This document shows, piece by piece, positions 13,302 to 23,972 of a DNA stretch of 64,000 bases. The notes below the pieces were generated by a model, which saw only the letters and a list, made by a program, of their open reading frames with translations, searched no databases and was not told the DNA's origin. The translations under genes were made by a program, and so were the position numbers. Numbering within the stretch: position 1 is the first letter of the stretch; each line of letters opens with the position of its first letter. The stretch comes from Membranipora membranacea (lineage: Eukaryota; Bryozoa; Gymnolaemata; Cheilostomatida; Membraniporidae), in contig OU612067.1 of the NCBI GenBank assembly GCA_914767715.1, positions 17,551,001 through 17,615,000 on the forward strand, given 5' to 3'.

Positions 13302-13887
13302 TATGAAATAGCCATAAGCTGTTGTGGAGTTTGATTATTTATATAAGTTGTTCCATGCTGAAACTTATTTTCACTCATTGGTTATATCTTTTGCTCATCG
13401 GCAGGAAAATTTTCTAATGTGCACATTGATCGGAGAAGCCCCCAACTCTCCATTTTTGCGAGACTGGTTTTATGTCACAAAGAGGACAACTCTATTTTTT
13501 TCCCAGGTTGGAGGCCGGAGAATAAGCGATCACAGTTTGATGTACTTCCTCTTGTGCTACAGTACGGTAGTGAAGAGCCGTACTTCTACAGACTCTCTGA
13601 GGATCTGATTCTCAAGGTCAAGATAAGGCACCCAGAGTAAGGCGATTCACTTACAAACTTTGGTGACCTGAGTTTTTGTATTTTTTTTAAACTTAATAAT
13701 TATTATTAAGTCTATTTTTGTCATTTTGTTAACACAAATTTCTGTAAATTTTTTATATCAATATGTAATGTCTTATCATGATGATGATTTATGGCAAAAA
13801 ATATGACACTATAGAGCAAAACAAGCTTGTTGGTATAAACCCTCACATGTAACACTCAATCTCGCAGCATACCTTATGTTTGTGACA

Positions 13888-13926
13888 AAACCAACCAACC
13901 AACCAACCAACCAACCAACCAACCAA
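13888..13926 (+). repeat. (CCAA)n microsatellite, copy A
   Basis: About ten CCAA/AACC repeats just before NOS-A exon 9; only two units remain in copy B (near 50416). Confidence 0.8.
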
Positions 13927-14061
13927 CTATAAAACCTCATTTGCTTTTGCAGGTACCCTAAATTAGACTCCCTTGGATTAGAGTGGTATGCCGTACCAGC
14001 TGTCAGTGGCATGTCACTTGATTGTGGAGGAGTTGTGTACCCTGCCTGTGGATTTAACGGT

Positions 14062-14064
14062 TAG
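14062..14064 (+). other. Premature stop (TAG) in NOS-A oxygenase domain
   Basis: In exon 13953-14124 the frame reads ACGFNG, then TAG, then [16 protein letters not shown] has TGG at the same codon (exon 50451-50622). This Trp (residue 380 in my model) is invariant in the NOS motif FNGWYM or FSGWYM, next to the arginine-binding Glu. Everything downstream in the exon stays in frame. A single G-to-A change explains it. An assembly error or an allele is also possible. Confidence 0.9.
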
Positions 14065-14912
14065 TACATGAGTACTGAGATAATGAGGGATCTGTGTGAT
14101 ACTGGCCGATACAACAAACTCAAGGTCAGCAAAATTAGTGTTGCATCAAGACTATACTATTATCGTGTGTATCTCTGATATTTGAGTCCATTTAGTGTGA
14201 GTACCTAACATGTACCCGCTTCCTAATTAGTCAAATTGAACTCGGGTCGTCACACCAAATATGATGTGATGGAACTCATGTGAAGTGAATTGATTCAGAA
14301 TGATATAATATCGATCTGAGATATACATGCCATAGGAGATCACGTGATCAGTGTGATTTGGCATACATGAGACAGGTGCATCATGATCAAATTCAGAAGC
14401 GGATTTTTTCATTGCATTTGGACAAAAGTTTGACCATTTTTATTGCTAAGTGTCAAAACGGTTAATCAAGTTTGGATTTCTACTAGCCAGTAGTGGAATT
14501 TTTGTGTTCTCCATTTGGCTGCTGAAGATATTGATGGAATCCTCAACTATTCCCAATAATAATACCATGGTAAACCGTCGCCGGGGGTCCTTCGGGCGGG
14601 GGGGGGCAAAATCTGGTGGGCTCAGACTAGGTAAACCCTTGCTCTGGTTTGCTGAGACATAGGGTCATACTATATTTATTATTTTTCTGTATCAAGTATC
14701 CTATAACTTTACAAATAATTTCAGGAAATTGCCGAGTGTTGTGGGTTGGACACAAACCAAAGTGCAGCATACTGGAAAGATCTAGCTAGTGTTATTCTCA
14801 ACATAGCAATCATTCATAGCTTTGAGGTAATGTTTGTCAAAAATTTAGTATTTTAATTTAAAAATTGCATTTCCTAAAATAAGTCATATTCTCATTTTCA
14901 TTGAACAAATAA

Positions 14913-15155
14913 TCACTACCATTACAATACCATTACAATACCATTACAATACCATTACAATACCATTACAATACCATTGCAATACCATTGCAATACCGTT
15001 ACAATGCCATTACAATACCATTACAATACCATTACAATACCATTACAATACCATTACAATACCATTACAATACCATTACAATACCATTAAAATACCATTA
15101 CAATACCATTACAATACCATTACAATACCATTACAATACCATTACAATACCATAC
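14913..15155 (+). repeat. 11-bp minisatellite (CCATTACAATA), copy A, ~22 units
   Basis: Nearly uninterrupted tandem array in the intron between exons 14725-14826 and 15379-15573, with a few variants (TTGCAAT, CCGTTAC, TTAAAAT). Confidence 0.9.
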
Positions 15156-15611
15156 ATGATCAGGTCCATCCATTTCCCAACTTTCCCAATATTTCTCAAA
15201 TTATATTTCTCATCAATTATGAATTACCATCTTTGTGACTTCAGGTTTTTTTTCATTTGTTTTTGGGTATTCTGTTAAACATTCTCAACGGATGAGCATC
15301 ATCCAAAACAAAGTTTATATCGTATATATATATTGATTCATTTCCATGGTGAAATGTCATCTCCAACTTTATTTCTAGGAAGATGGAGTAACCATAGCTG
15401 ACCAACACTCTGCTGCCGATTCGTTTATGATCCACATGAGTCATGAATTCAAACATAGAGGTGGCTGCCCTGCTGACTGGGTGTGGATAAATCCTCCAAT
15501 AGGAGGCTGCCTGACTCAAGTACATCATCAAGAGATGATAGACTATAAACTCAAACCATCTTATGACTATCAGGTACTTATAATAGTAAGGCTGACACTA
15601 GCCGATGTGTT

Positions 15612-15652
15612 GGCTCTGATTGGTTGGTGGGGGAAAGCCACCAATCAGAGCC
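15612..15652. repeat. Short hairpin in intron after exon 15379-15573
   Basis: GGCTCTGATTGGT pairs with ACCAATCAGAGCC across a G-rich loop. It is kept in copy B (near 52327-52367). It may be a remnant of an inverted-repeat element. Confidence 0.6.
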
Positions 15653-17014
15653 ATCAAATAAGCTTGCTGACACTGAAATGAGAAAGTTACAAGAAGATGA
15701 TGGCTTTTACCGTGAACATGAAAAGGTAAAATAAATTCGTATGTTTTTATGCGTTATTCATTTTTAAGTATTCTAAGTTCATCCACACTTTTTCAGAGGC
15801 ATTGGTTTGACATTATGTGTTTATTTTGCAGGCTCCGGCATGGAAAGGCTGGAAGGGAACTGGAAAGAAAGCAAAACGGAAAATTACGTTCAAAAATGTA
15901 GCTAGGTAAAATTGTGTAAAAACATGTACTATCATTACCATTAACGTTAGCATATCGGCTGCACATCTTTTGGTCAGATTCTTAGGTCAGATTTTTCCCA
16001 CAGATTATTTGCTTTTTGTGACGATGTCACAAAATGCAGATTTTTGGTTGCTTTGGTGACAAGATTTCTCATAAACAAAAAATCTGACTTAATAATCTGA
16101 CAGCAAAAATCTGTCCGAAATGTCTTAAAGCTGCTCCTATCAGTTTTATACATTGCAGGCATATTATAAAAGCAAACAGTATGTAAACTTTAAAAACTAG
16201 CAAACACAAAAAAAAATTTTGCATTTCGGTAATCGAAGCAGCCAAAAATATTTTCTTTCTTTCTGTTTCTTTAAGATCTGTGAAGATTCTGGCGAAGTTT
16301 ATGAACAAAGCGATGAGTAAGAGAATCGGCTGTACGATCCTGTACGCCTCCGAGACAGGTACAGCGGAGGCCTACGCTTATGAGCTGCAGGAAATCTTCA
16401 ATCAAGCTTTCAACGCCAAGGTGGGGGATTCTCATTCGTGCCCTAATTGTAATCGGATGAAAATCAGCTTACCCCTTTACTCAATTTACTCGAATTAAGC
16501 AAGTGGACAGCAATCCCTAACCTATACTGTAGATTTAAGCTTTTGCAATAAATATATGTATTTCTGAATAAGAGAACAGGTACTAAGATGACTGTTACCT
16601 TTCAAAAAAGGTTTATCTGATTAGATCAGACCAGGCCCTACCATTATTTTGACATGATCAGGTTAAGGGGTTTTCAGCAGCTGAAAGATCAAGTCTAATA
16701 CTGCTTTTTTTGTTCTGTAGGTGTTACAACACTGGTAGTATCCAGAGACATGTTCAATGACCACCTTGATACCACGCAAATTTGACTGCTATAATACTGT
16801 GATACAAAGAATTCCTACAGTCTAACCAAATATTTCAGGTCTACTGTATGAAGGACTATGACTACACAGCTATCATGTATGAATCTATGATTATAATAGT
16901 TGCTGCCACCACAGGGAATGGTGAACCACCACAAAATGGGAAGTTTTTCGTAGAGATCACTGACGCGTTTATTTCTGAGAGGAGCCAAAACGAATCAACC
17001 AGCAGATTAGTAAG

Positions 17015-17026
17015 ACAGGTACCTTC
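17015..17026 (+). other. One-base deletion (frameshift) in NOS-A FMN domain
   Basis: After RLVRQ the two copies differ: copy A reads CAGGTACCTTCAAT and copy B CAGGATACTTTCAAT, one base longer. In copy B the frame continues to a strong donor (AT, then gtgagt at 53743) and joins the next exon as [11 protein letters not shown]. In copy A the frame runs to a stop just past the donor. The change also creates a GT at CAG/GTACCT, but using it as a donor gives phase 0 into a phase-2 acceptor, so it does not restore the frame. Confidence 0.85.
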
Positions 17027-20000
17027 AATAACCACGCCGGAGTTATGTGAGTGTTGAGTGAGATATCGTTGTCCTTCTGTTGTGTTCTGTATTGGCATTC
17101 ATAAAAAATACAATAATGCTATAGCCTACCTGGAATTGGCGTTGTGTGAGGTCATCCCTGTCCAAAGCAGGTTTCTATAATCAGTTGTCAATCTCTGGTG
17201 ACAGATTTCACAACAACGTGTAGCTCCATTTGATTGTTTTGCTTTTTTCTGCTTCAAGTGGGGGCAATTCCTTGATATGGAAATTAATATTTTAGTGATT
17301 AGCCTAACGCTATAGGGCAAATGTGATGTTTGGACTATTTTTATCAGTTACCTAGTTTCAAAAGCTTTTAACATTTTCCATGATATCTCTGTTTCATGCC
17401 TATTTCTTCAGGCAGGACAATTCATGCTATAAAACTGTTGACTTTTCAGGTATTCTGTATTCGGATTAGGATCGAATGTATATCCTCATTTCTGTGCATT
17501 TGCTCAAAAAGCGAATAAAGCTATGGGGGATCTCGGATGTCAGCAGATCATACCTATAGAGTTGGGTGATGCAGCCAGGAATCAAGAAGCAGATTTCAGG
17601 TATAGTTGGACTGAGTTTATCGGTGCTGAATTGATGGACACCTGCAATAGAAACCATTGTTACTAACCGCGCGTTGTGAAACTAAAGTGCTTTGCACATC
17701 TTGATAACAGTTGAATTTGGCTCTCCTTTATTTAGCCATAGTTTCCACCAATAGGATTTAAAGTATGCGCTCTGATCACTGGTACCATGCAGAGCTTGAA
17801 ATATTTGAATCTCCATAAATGACGCTTGGATGTAAATATTTATTATTTATTAATAATTCAGAAGCAACCAAAACGCTCCGCAAACTGTTGGATAATGAAA
17901 TGACTTTATTTTAATTTCAGATCATGGAGTAGGAAAGTGTTTTTGCAGGCTTGTAAAGTGTTTTGCATGAATAGTGCAGACTGGAGTACTCTCCAATCTC
18001 TGTCAGAACCTGGTGTAGATGAACTAATCGAACAAAACAAAATAGTCATCGCTCCTGGGACTAAAGACCAAAGCATATCTGTAAAACTCTCCGAGCTCCA
18101 CAAGCAAGATGTGATGGACTTTAATACTGAAGCAGTATCTATTCTCTCAGGCAAAGGAGCCAGGTAAGTGGGTCAATGTTTTGTAAAAGTGCTCAAGCGT
18201 TGCCCCCGTTGATGGTTGAAGCATCTCATCATCGAATCACATTCTCAACAAATAAAGGATGAAAAACCAATTCAGATCAAAACTTTTTGCACTTCAAAAC
18301 CTGTTTTCACACTTTTTGGCTTCGGGCTTCCTACAATAAGGACAGTGGTTGGTGATAGTTTATGGTATTTCTGGTAGCTCAAGACGTATCAATGACCAAG
18401 GTTTTGCTGTCAGACTATACTTTACAAGAAAGCCAATGCTATATGGCTCAGACATGTAAGAGAACTCATTGATAGCTCTGTATAAACATGTTAGCTTTGT
18501 TCACTTGTAGCAAGGAGTACATTCTAGTCAAACTGCGAGCACAATCTGGTTCGATAGCCTATAATCCTGGTGACCATATAGCTGTATACCCAGAGAACCC
18601 AAGCTCAGATGTAGATCTCATTTGCATGAGAGCCGAGTTACCAGAGGGCATCAATGGAGACAAGACAATATGCCTCTCCTCCTTACAAGGTAACCTTTCT
18701 GTGCTGCACAAAATACAGATAGTCATTATGTTAACAATAAAAGTGTGAAATTCTTAGTTCCACAGTTTTGCTTTCACCTAAGACCTGATAACCACAATGC
18801 CTTGCTAATTTTGATTGATCTTAGCCAACGCTTATCATTCTCAGGTAATAATTGAGGGTGATAAAAGTCTATCACGAGGTGTAGAAAATAATTCATGTAA
18901 AAGTTTTGAAAAACTTTCAGGGAAAGAGTGGAAGTTGTCTGGGAAAATACCAGAAGCTAGTCTCCGGTCTTTGCTCTCTCATTATCTCGATATCACATCT
19001 CCTCCATCACAGCAGTTCCTCAAGCATCTGGCAAATCTGCCAGATCAAGAAAGAATAGAAGAGTTGATATCTATGGGAGAGGTGAGCAAGACTTCTGGTC
19101 ATCCATAATAAAATGAAGAATTAAATATGATATTAATGTGAGCTCTGAGATTATTTGGTTATTCGAGGAGATCTGATGCAATGTCATGAAAGATACTATT
19201 CTACCAAATGCCAAATAAGCAACAGTCAATTGCCTACTTGGCAACAGCTAGATTTGTATGGGCAACAGGCGGCTTGGTGGATTCTCATACCTGAAATATC
19301 TTGTGACAAAATTTCAAAGCGGCAACTCTGAGGTTCCCCACAACACAGTTACGATATATAATCAAGTTTGCAAACATTGTGATCCTGTTTTCTTTTGCCA
19401 GCTGTGGATACAGGACACGGTTACCGGGTGAATATTTTACCTGAAAAAATTTAGGGATTCTACATTTACCATCCAAGAACGTGAAACATTGATTTACCCC
19501 TCATGTGAGAATTGGCCAAGTTCCGTTGTACGAGGGGTCACATCAGTCATGACATTAATCACAACGCATTTAATGGCAGTTGTGAAATCCCTGGATTTGT
19601 CATAATTACTTTTCACTGCCATGAAAAATATTGTTGGCATGTATAGTATGACGTAATAGCCCTTTTCTAATGCATTGCCTAAATTTCAACATTGCCATTG
19701 TAGAACAATGATGAATACGAGGCGAGAGTAATTAATCAGCACCTGACGTTATGTGACATCCTACAATATTATCCCTCTCTGAAGCTGCCAGCTGTCTTAC
19801 TACTAACTCAGCTTCACCACATCAAACCCAGATATTACTCTATCAGTTCCTCGCCGCTCACCTATCCAACACAAGTCCATATTACTTCTACTGTGGTCAA
19901 ATACACCACTAAGTTAGATGGTAAGTTTTGTAATGACTGCTGCCATTTATTTTGTTTTTGTTGCATAAAGATTTTAGCAGAAAATAAAACACCAATAATT

Positions 20001-20099
20001 TACTCAAAATGACGAACCTTGCTAGACCAAGTATGGCCCTGCATTCGGATTTGCTCCGACCCACTGATTACGCTGCGCGCGGCCAGTGAAAAGGGAGCC

Positions 20100-20300
20100 A
20101 CAGGAGAAAACCGGGCAAAACCGTATAAAGCCGGGCAAAACCGTATAAAACCAGGCAAATCCGGGCAAACCGGCGAAATTGAACAAAACCGGGTAAAACC
20201 GGATAAAACCGGATAAAACCGGATAAAACCGGGTAAAACTGGATAAAACTGGATAAAACTGGATAAAACCGGAAAAACTTGATAAAACCAAATAAAGCCA
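20100..20300 (+). repeat. 10-bp minisatellite (GGATAAAACC), copy A
   Basis: Degenerate decamers (GGATAAAACC, GGGCAAAACC, GGATAAAACT) in the intron after exon 19704-19920. The array lies in a GC-richer block (20040-20420) that is conserved in both copies and may be an old element. Confidence 0.85.
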
Positions 20301-22544
20301 TAAAACTGGGCAAAGCTGGGTAACTCGGCCTAGGAGCTTGCCGGTCGGCTCTAAGTCATCAGTTATGCGACATGAGCACAGGCAGGTGATACACTCTCCG
20401 GAGGTGGCCTTATCCGTTAAGAGAATAATGGTTTCCGGTGCCCCTTATATCTTGAGGATAAAAAAAACTTACATTTGGTACATTTGGTAATGCAGGTGCA
20501 ATATTTATACTACAGATGGTGGAAGAGAGCATGAAGGTCTATGTACTAATTGGATGAAGAATTTGAAGACTGGGCAAACTGTCAGAGCTTATCTTAAAAA
20601 GTAAGTTATGCTGACGTAGGTGATGTGTTTACCCTTCAATGAAGTGCTATATGCTATAACGCTGATTTAGATGTGTCTGTTTATCAAGTGGTCCCACTAT
20701 TCAAAAGAAGCATTGCCAAAACAATGGGTACATTTTGAAGGATCTTAATGCCTCACTGATTGATCTACTGTAGTTTGTGTAACAAGCTTAGACGATCAGA
20801 CCCTAGAATCAGTGTTCACTCACCGATGCTTCCAGATTTTACTCCCTATCTTGACCTTTTCAGAGCACCTGATTTTCATCTCCCATCGAAAGCTTCCACC
20901 CCTGTGATACTGATTGGACCAGGAAGTGGAATAGCACCATTTAGAAGCTTCTGGCAGCATAAGGCTGCCGAATACAAGGGGAAAGGTGAGGCATTATTAA
21001 TAATTTCAGGCCATTTCAGTTTTATCCAGTCCCCTTGGCAACCATACTGAACCTGCAAGAAACATGTGGTGCGTACGATATTGAGTTTTCGAGATTTGAT
21101 AATCAATTTCTATAAACCGCAGCCATGGTGAGATTTCCTCGACGGAATAAATGTCTTCTTCCAACCTTAACATCATATTTCTTTAGTAGCAAATATTCAT
21201 TTGCATGATGACGTAAAAAGTTGACAGGGAACAAGCACCCTGATTTCCTTTTTTGTCAGTATATAAAGTGCCCAATTGTCCACTATCAATATTATTCTCC
21301 CTACTAAATGAGCAAGAAAAAAAATTGGCCACTCAGTTCATCTATGAATAGTAATCTTAACATTTATAATTATAGGATTTGTCACATCCGTCGTTTTTGC
21401 CTGAGTCGCATCATTGTGATTTTTTCCGCACTCCCCTGCTTTAGGTCTTATTCCTAAAAAGGTAGGTCAGATACACCTCTTCTTTGGATGTCAGACTCCA
21501 CTAGAGCAGATACACAGAGCAGAGATCAAGGATATGTGTAATCAAGGTATAATCAGCGGCTACCATGTGGCATTTTCCAGGCAACCCGGTCAGCCAAAGG
21601 TAAGCTCAGATTGTAATACGAATATATAATGTGTTTTTCAGTGTGGTATAAATGTTTTAAGAATACCATTAAACAGTACAATCACCCTAACTAAATAAGA
21701 ACCTGTATTAACAGTGTTACATGTATGCAGAGAGGTCTGGAGTCACAATAGGATGGTTTATCAGAGGTTAAATTAAGAATAATTCCGCAACATGGTTTTC
21801 CTTAATTTATTGCATCAGCGGACAAAAAATCAGTAGCAATCTTGTTATAACTTTTTAGCGACATGTACAAGATGACCTTGATCGACACAGGCAGCAGATA
21901 TCTCATCTCATTAATGAGCAGAATGGGCATATCTATGTCTGTGGTGATGCCAGAATGGCAGAAGATGTGACAATTTTATTGGATGAAATTCTTGCTGTGA
22001 AAAAGCCGAACGGTGTGAAAATGAATGGATATCGTGCTAAATCTGGCATGATCAATGGTATAATAAAGAAGACTGATGATGTAGACCTGAATGATAATCA
22101 GAATGGAGATGTTCACACGCTTAGAAGCCCATCAGGGCTACTGAAGGTATTAGAATTATTCACCAAAGTATCATACGTTATCATACATAGGCCTACTAAT
22201 TGTGTGAGATAAAAGGGAAAAGACCGTAATCCCAAGATTTATGAAAAAAATCCACCTTGCATTATTTTCCTTCACACTCCTCCCCCATTGTCCCAAATCC
22301 ACAGGACAGATTGCATGGTAGTTGCTTCCAGTGGCAAAAAATATTCTTGTCCAAAAATGTTTGTTCGTGGAACAATTTTGTTATAGACATTTATTCCTTG
22401 TTGTCTCCTGTCTGTCATTCATGTAACAGCGGCAGTCCATGAACGTCCATTATAAACACTACACCAAATAACCAGTTTCTTTTTGTCTAGGAGGAAGGGA
22501 GATATCATGAAGATATATACGGCGTAACAGGTGCTAATAAGTGA

Positions 22545-23972
22545 GCCTATCAACTCGAGGTTTGAAGTTGGGTTATCGCGAAATATAATACCAAGCAAAG
22601 TTGGTGTTTGCTGTCAATTTTTAACAGCTTGATAATTACTTTCCTCAACAGACAATAACTTATTTATATTTAAGTTTTACGTTATCTTCATGTCACATAA
22701 CATTCATTTGTTACATCATGTCAATTATATTAACTGTTACATCATCTGTGTATCATGATTCATCATTCATAACTGTTATGGCCTATTGTTGTCAAAAAAG
22801 CTCATGAAAACCTTCTTTTTAATATATAAAAGAGCTTTTATAGCTTTTCACAGTTATGTATGTACAATCTCTCAAAGACATCGTTATACGATATAGTGTT
22901 TCGTTATATCATAGTGTTCTGGTGGTTTGGTTACAGTTTTTTTTTACAATTTATTTGCATTCCAACTGAAGAATATCGCATAACTTTTTATTGTGCTATA
23001 ATGGAGAAATAATAATATATGAAAGAATTTAATACAATAAAAAACATAATAAATATAACTTTAGGAATCTGTTGTTCGGCCACATCACAAAAAAAATATG
23101 AATTTGACTTAGGTTAATCAGCTTTTTGTAGATTGAATTATTCATAAAATAACTCACAACCTGCTTCTCATATAGAGGGGGAGACAACCATAACTATGAT
23201 GTCATAAGTGTCCAAGCGTTTGTGTGCTGTCGGTAAGTCCAAACAATAAAGGAGCAATTCTAAGCATACATATGATTTACAAAGTCATTCAGGGTAAAAG
23301 TCTGCAGCTTTTCATACATAAAAAGAAAACATTTTTCTCATAGGATATGGCTGCTAATAATTTTCTTCTCAGTTTACTGCGTAAGCTATGAACAAATGTC
23401 ATTTAAAAATATTCTATCAAAATAAACAATAGCACTCGGTTATTTGGACAAGTGGCAGCTCAACCAAACTCCGCAGTTTCATGCCAAAGACAAGCTGCCA
23501 AGCTCTCTTCGATCACCTCAGTCTGCAACATCATATCAAAGCCTAAATGCGCAGCGATATCCGATTCAAATATTCAAATAATTTTTTTCTGCCCAAATTA
23601 CTCAAAAATTAGAAAGAATACTCCCAAAATAGATACATATCAAACCCTTAGAACACAACTTTGCATTCAGGTGACGAATCTGGCTGATTTTCTAAAAATG
23701 CCTGACAGATTTACTACTAATATATGCTAAATCAAATTTGTCCGGGGCCTCTGAATACTATGGGTGCCATACATCGCCTGTACTCTGACTAATTTATTCC
23801 ATCATCCATCTCAGTCCCCTCATAAGACAAGACAAAACAAAGCTTGGTTGTAATGTTGAATACTGGTTTAATCACATATCCTGCTGTCGACCGGCAGCAC
23901 AGACTCGCATGATGACACAATCTGTGCCGTGTAGACTTGTTATTTCCAATTTCCTATCTCTGGGTGGTAATT
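22545..23972. other. Convergent intergenic stretch between NOS-A and TRIM-A stops
   Basis: No exon found. It holds the 3' UTRs; an AATAAA at 23037-23042 (+) is a weak candidate end for NOS, kept in form in copy B near 59,730. The matching stretch in copy B is 59272-60677. Confidence 0.5.
23793..23798 (-). terminator. Poly(A) signal candidate, TRIM copy A
   Basis: AATAAA on the - strand about 175 bases past the TRIM-A stop. The same hexamer is kept in copy B at 60497-60502. Confidence 0.4.

Larger units (their letters stand above)
199..22544 (+). pseudogene. NOS: Nitric oxide synthase, copy A (NOS-A): disrupted by a stop and a frameshift
   Basis: Homolog of animal NOS, which makes NO and citrulline from L-arginine with NADPH and O2. 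Exons read from splice sites and phases: 244-315, 4825-4983, 5968-6017, 9441-9581, 9793-9955, 12497-12588, 12970-13130, 13507-13636, 13953-14124, 14725-14826, 15379-15573, 15832-15905, 16276-16420, 16839-17046, 17450-17599, 17921-18163, 18511-18689, 18825-19081, 19704-19920, 20516-20600, 20864-20985, 21445-21599, 21859-22146, 22491-22544 (stop TGA). The CLGSLM zinc-site block, heme motif [15 protein letters not shown], the calmodulin helix, [23 protein letters not shown] and the C-terminal RYHEDIYGV are all readable. Two lesions: TAG for TGG in exon 13953-14124 and a 1-base loss in exon 16839-17046. The first exon should lie about 390 bases left of the window, by comparison with NOS-B; an ATG at 199 in frame with 244-315 is an alternative start. 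All other exons stay open, so inactivation is recent or incomplete. Confidence 0.9.

Noticed and set aside
14988-15278. Open frame through the CCATTACAATA array
   Set aside because: Translation of a minisatellite, not conserved in reading frame or length in copy B.
15660-15725. Possible extra NOS exon ([14 protein letters not shown]-like reading)
   Set aside because: It has a donor-like end but would disrupt the phase-0 join between YDYQ and APAWKGW, where the NOS alignment needs nothing more.
20022-20313. Open frames through the GGATAAAACC array (and 56737-57033)
   Set aside because: Decamer repeats produce periodic open frames ([10 protein letters not shown] type). No domain, and intronic to NOS.
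20760-20863. Upstream extension of NOS exon 21 (reading [10 protein letters not shown]...)
   Set aside because: Open, but using the acceptor at 20863 gives exact spacing to the NOS family (YLKK-APDFHLP) and the right phase.
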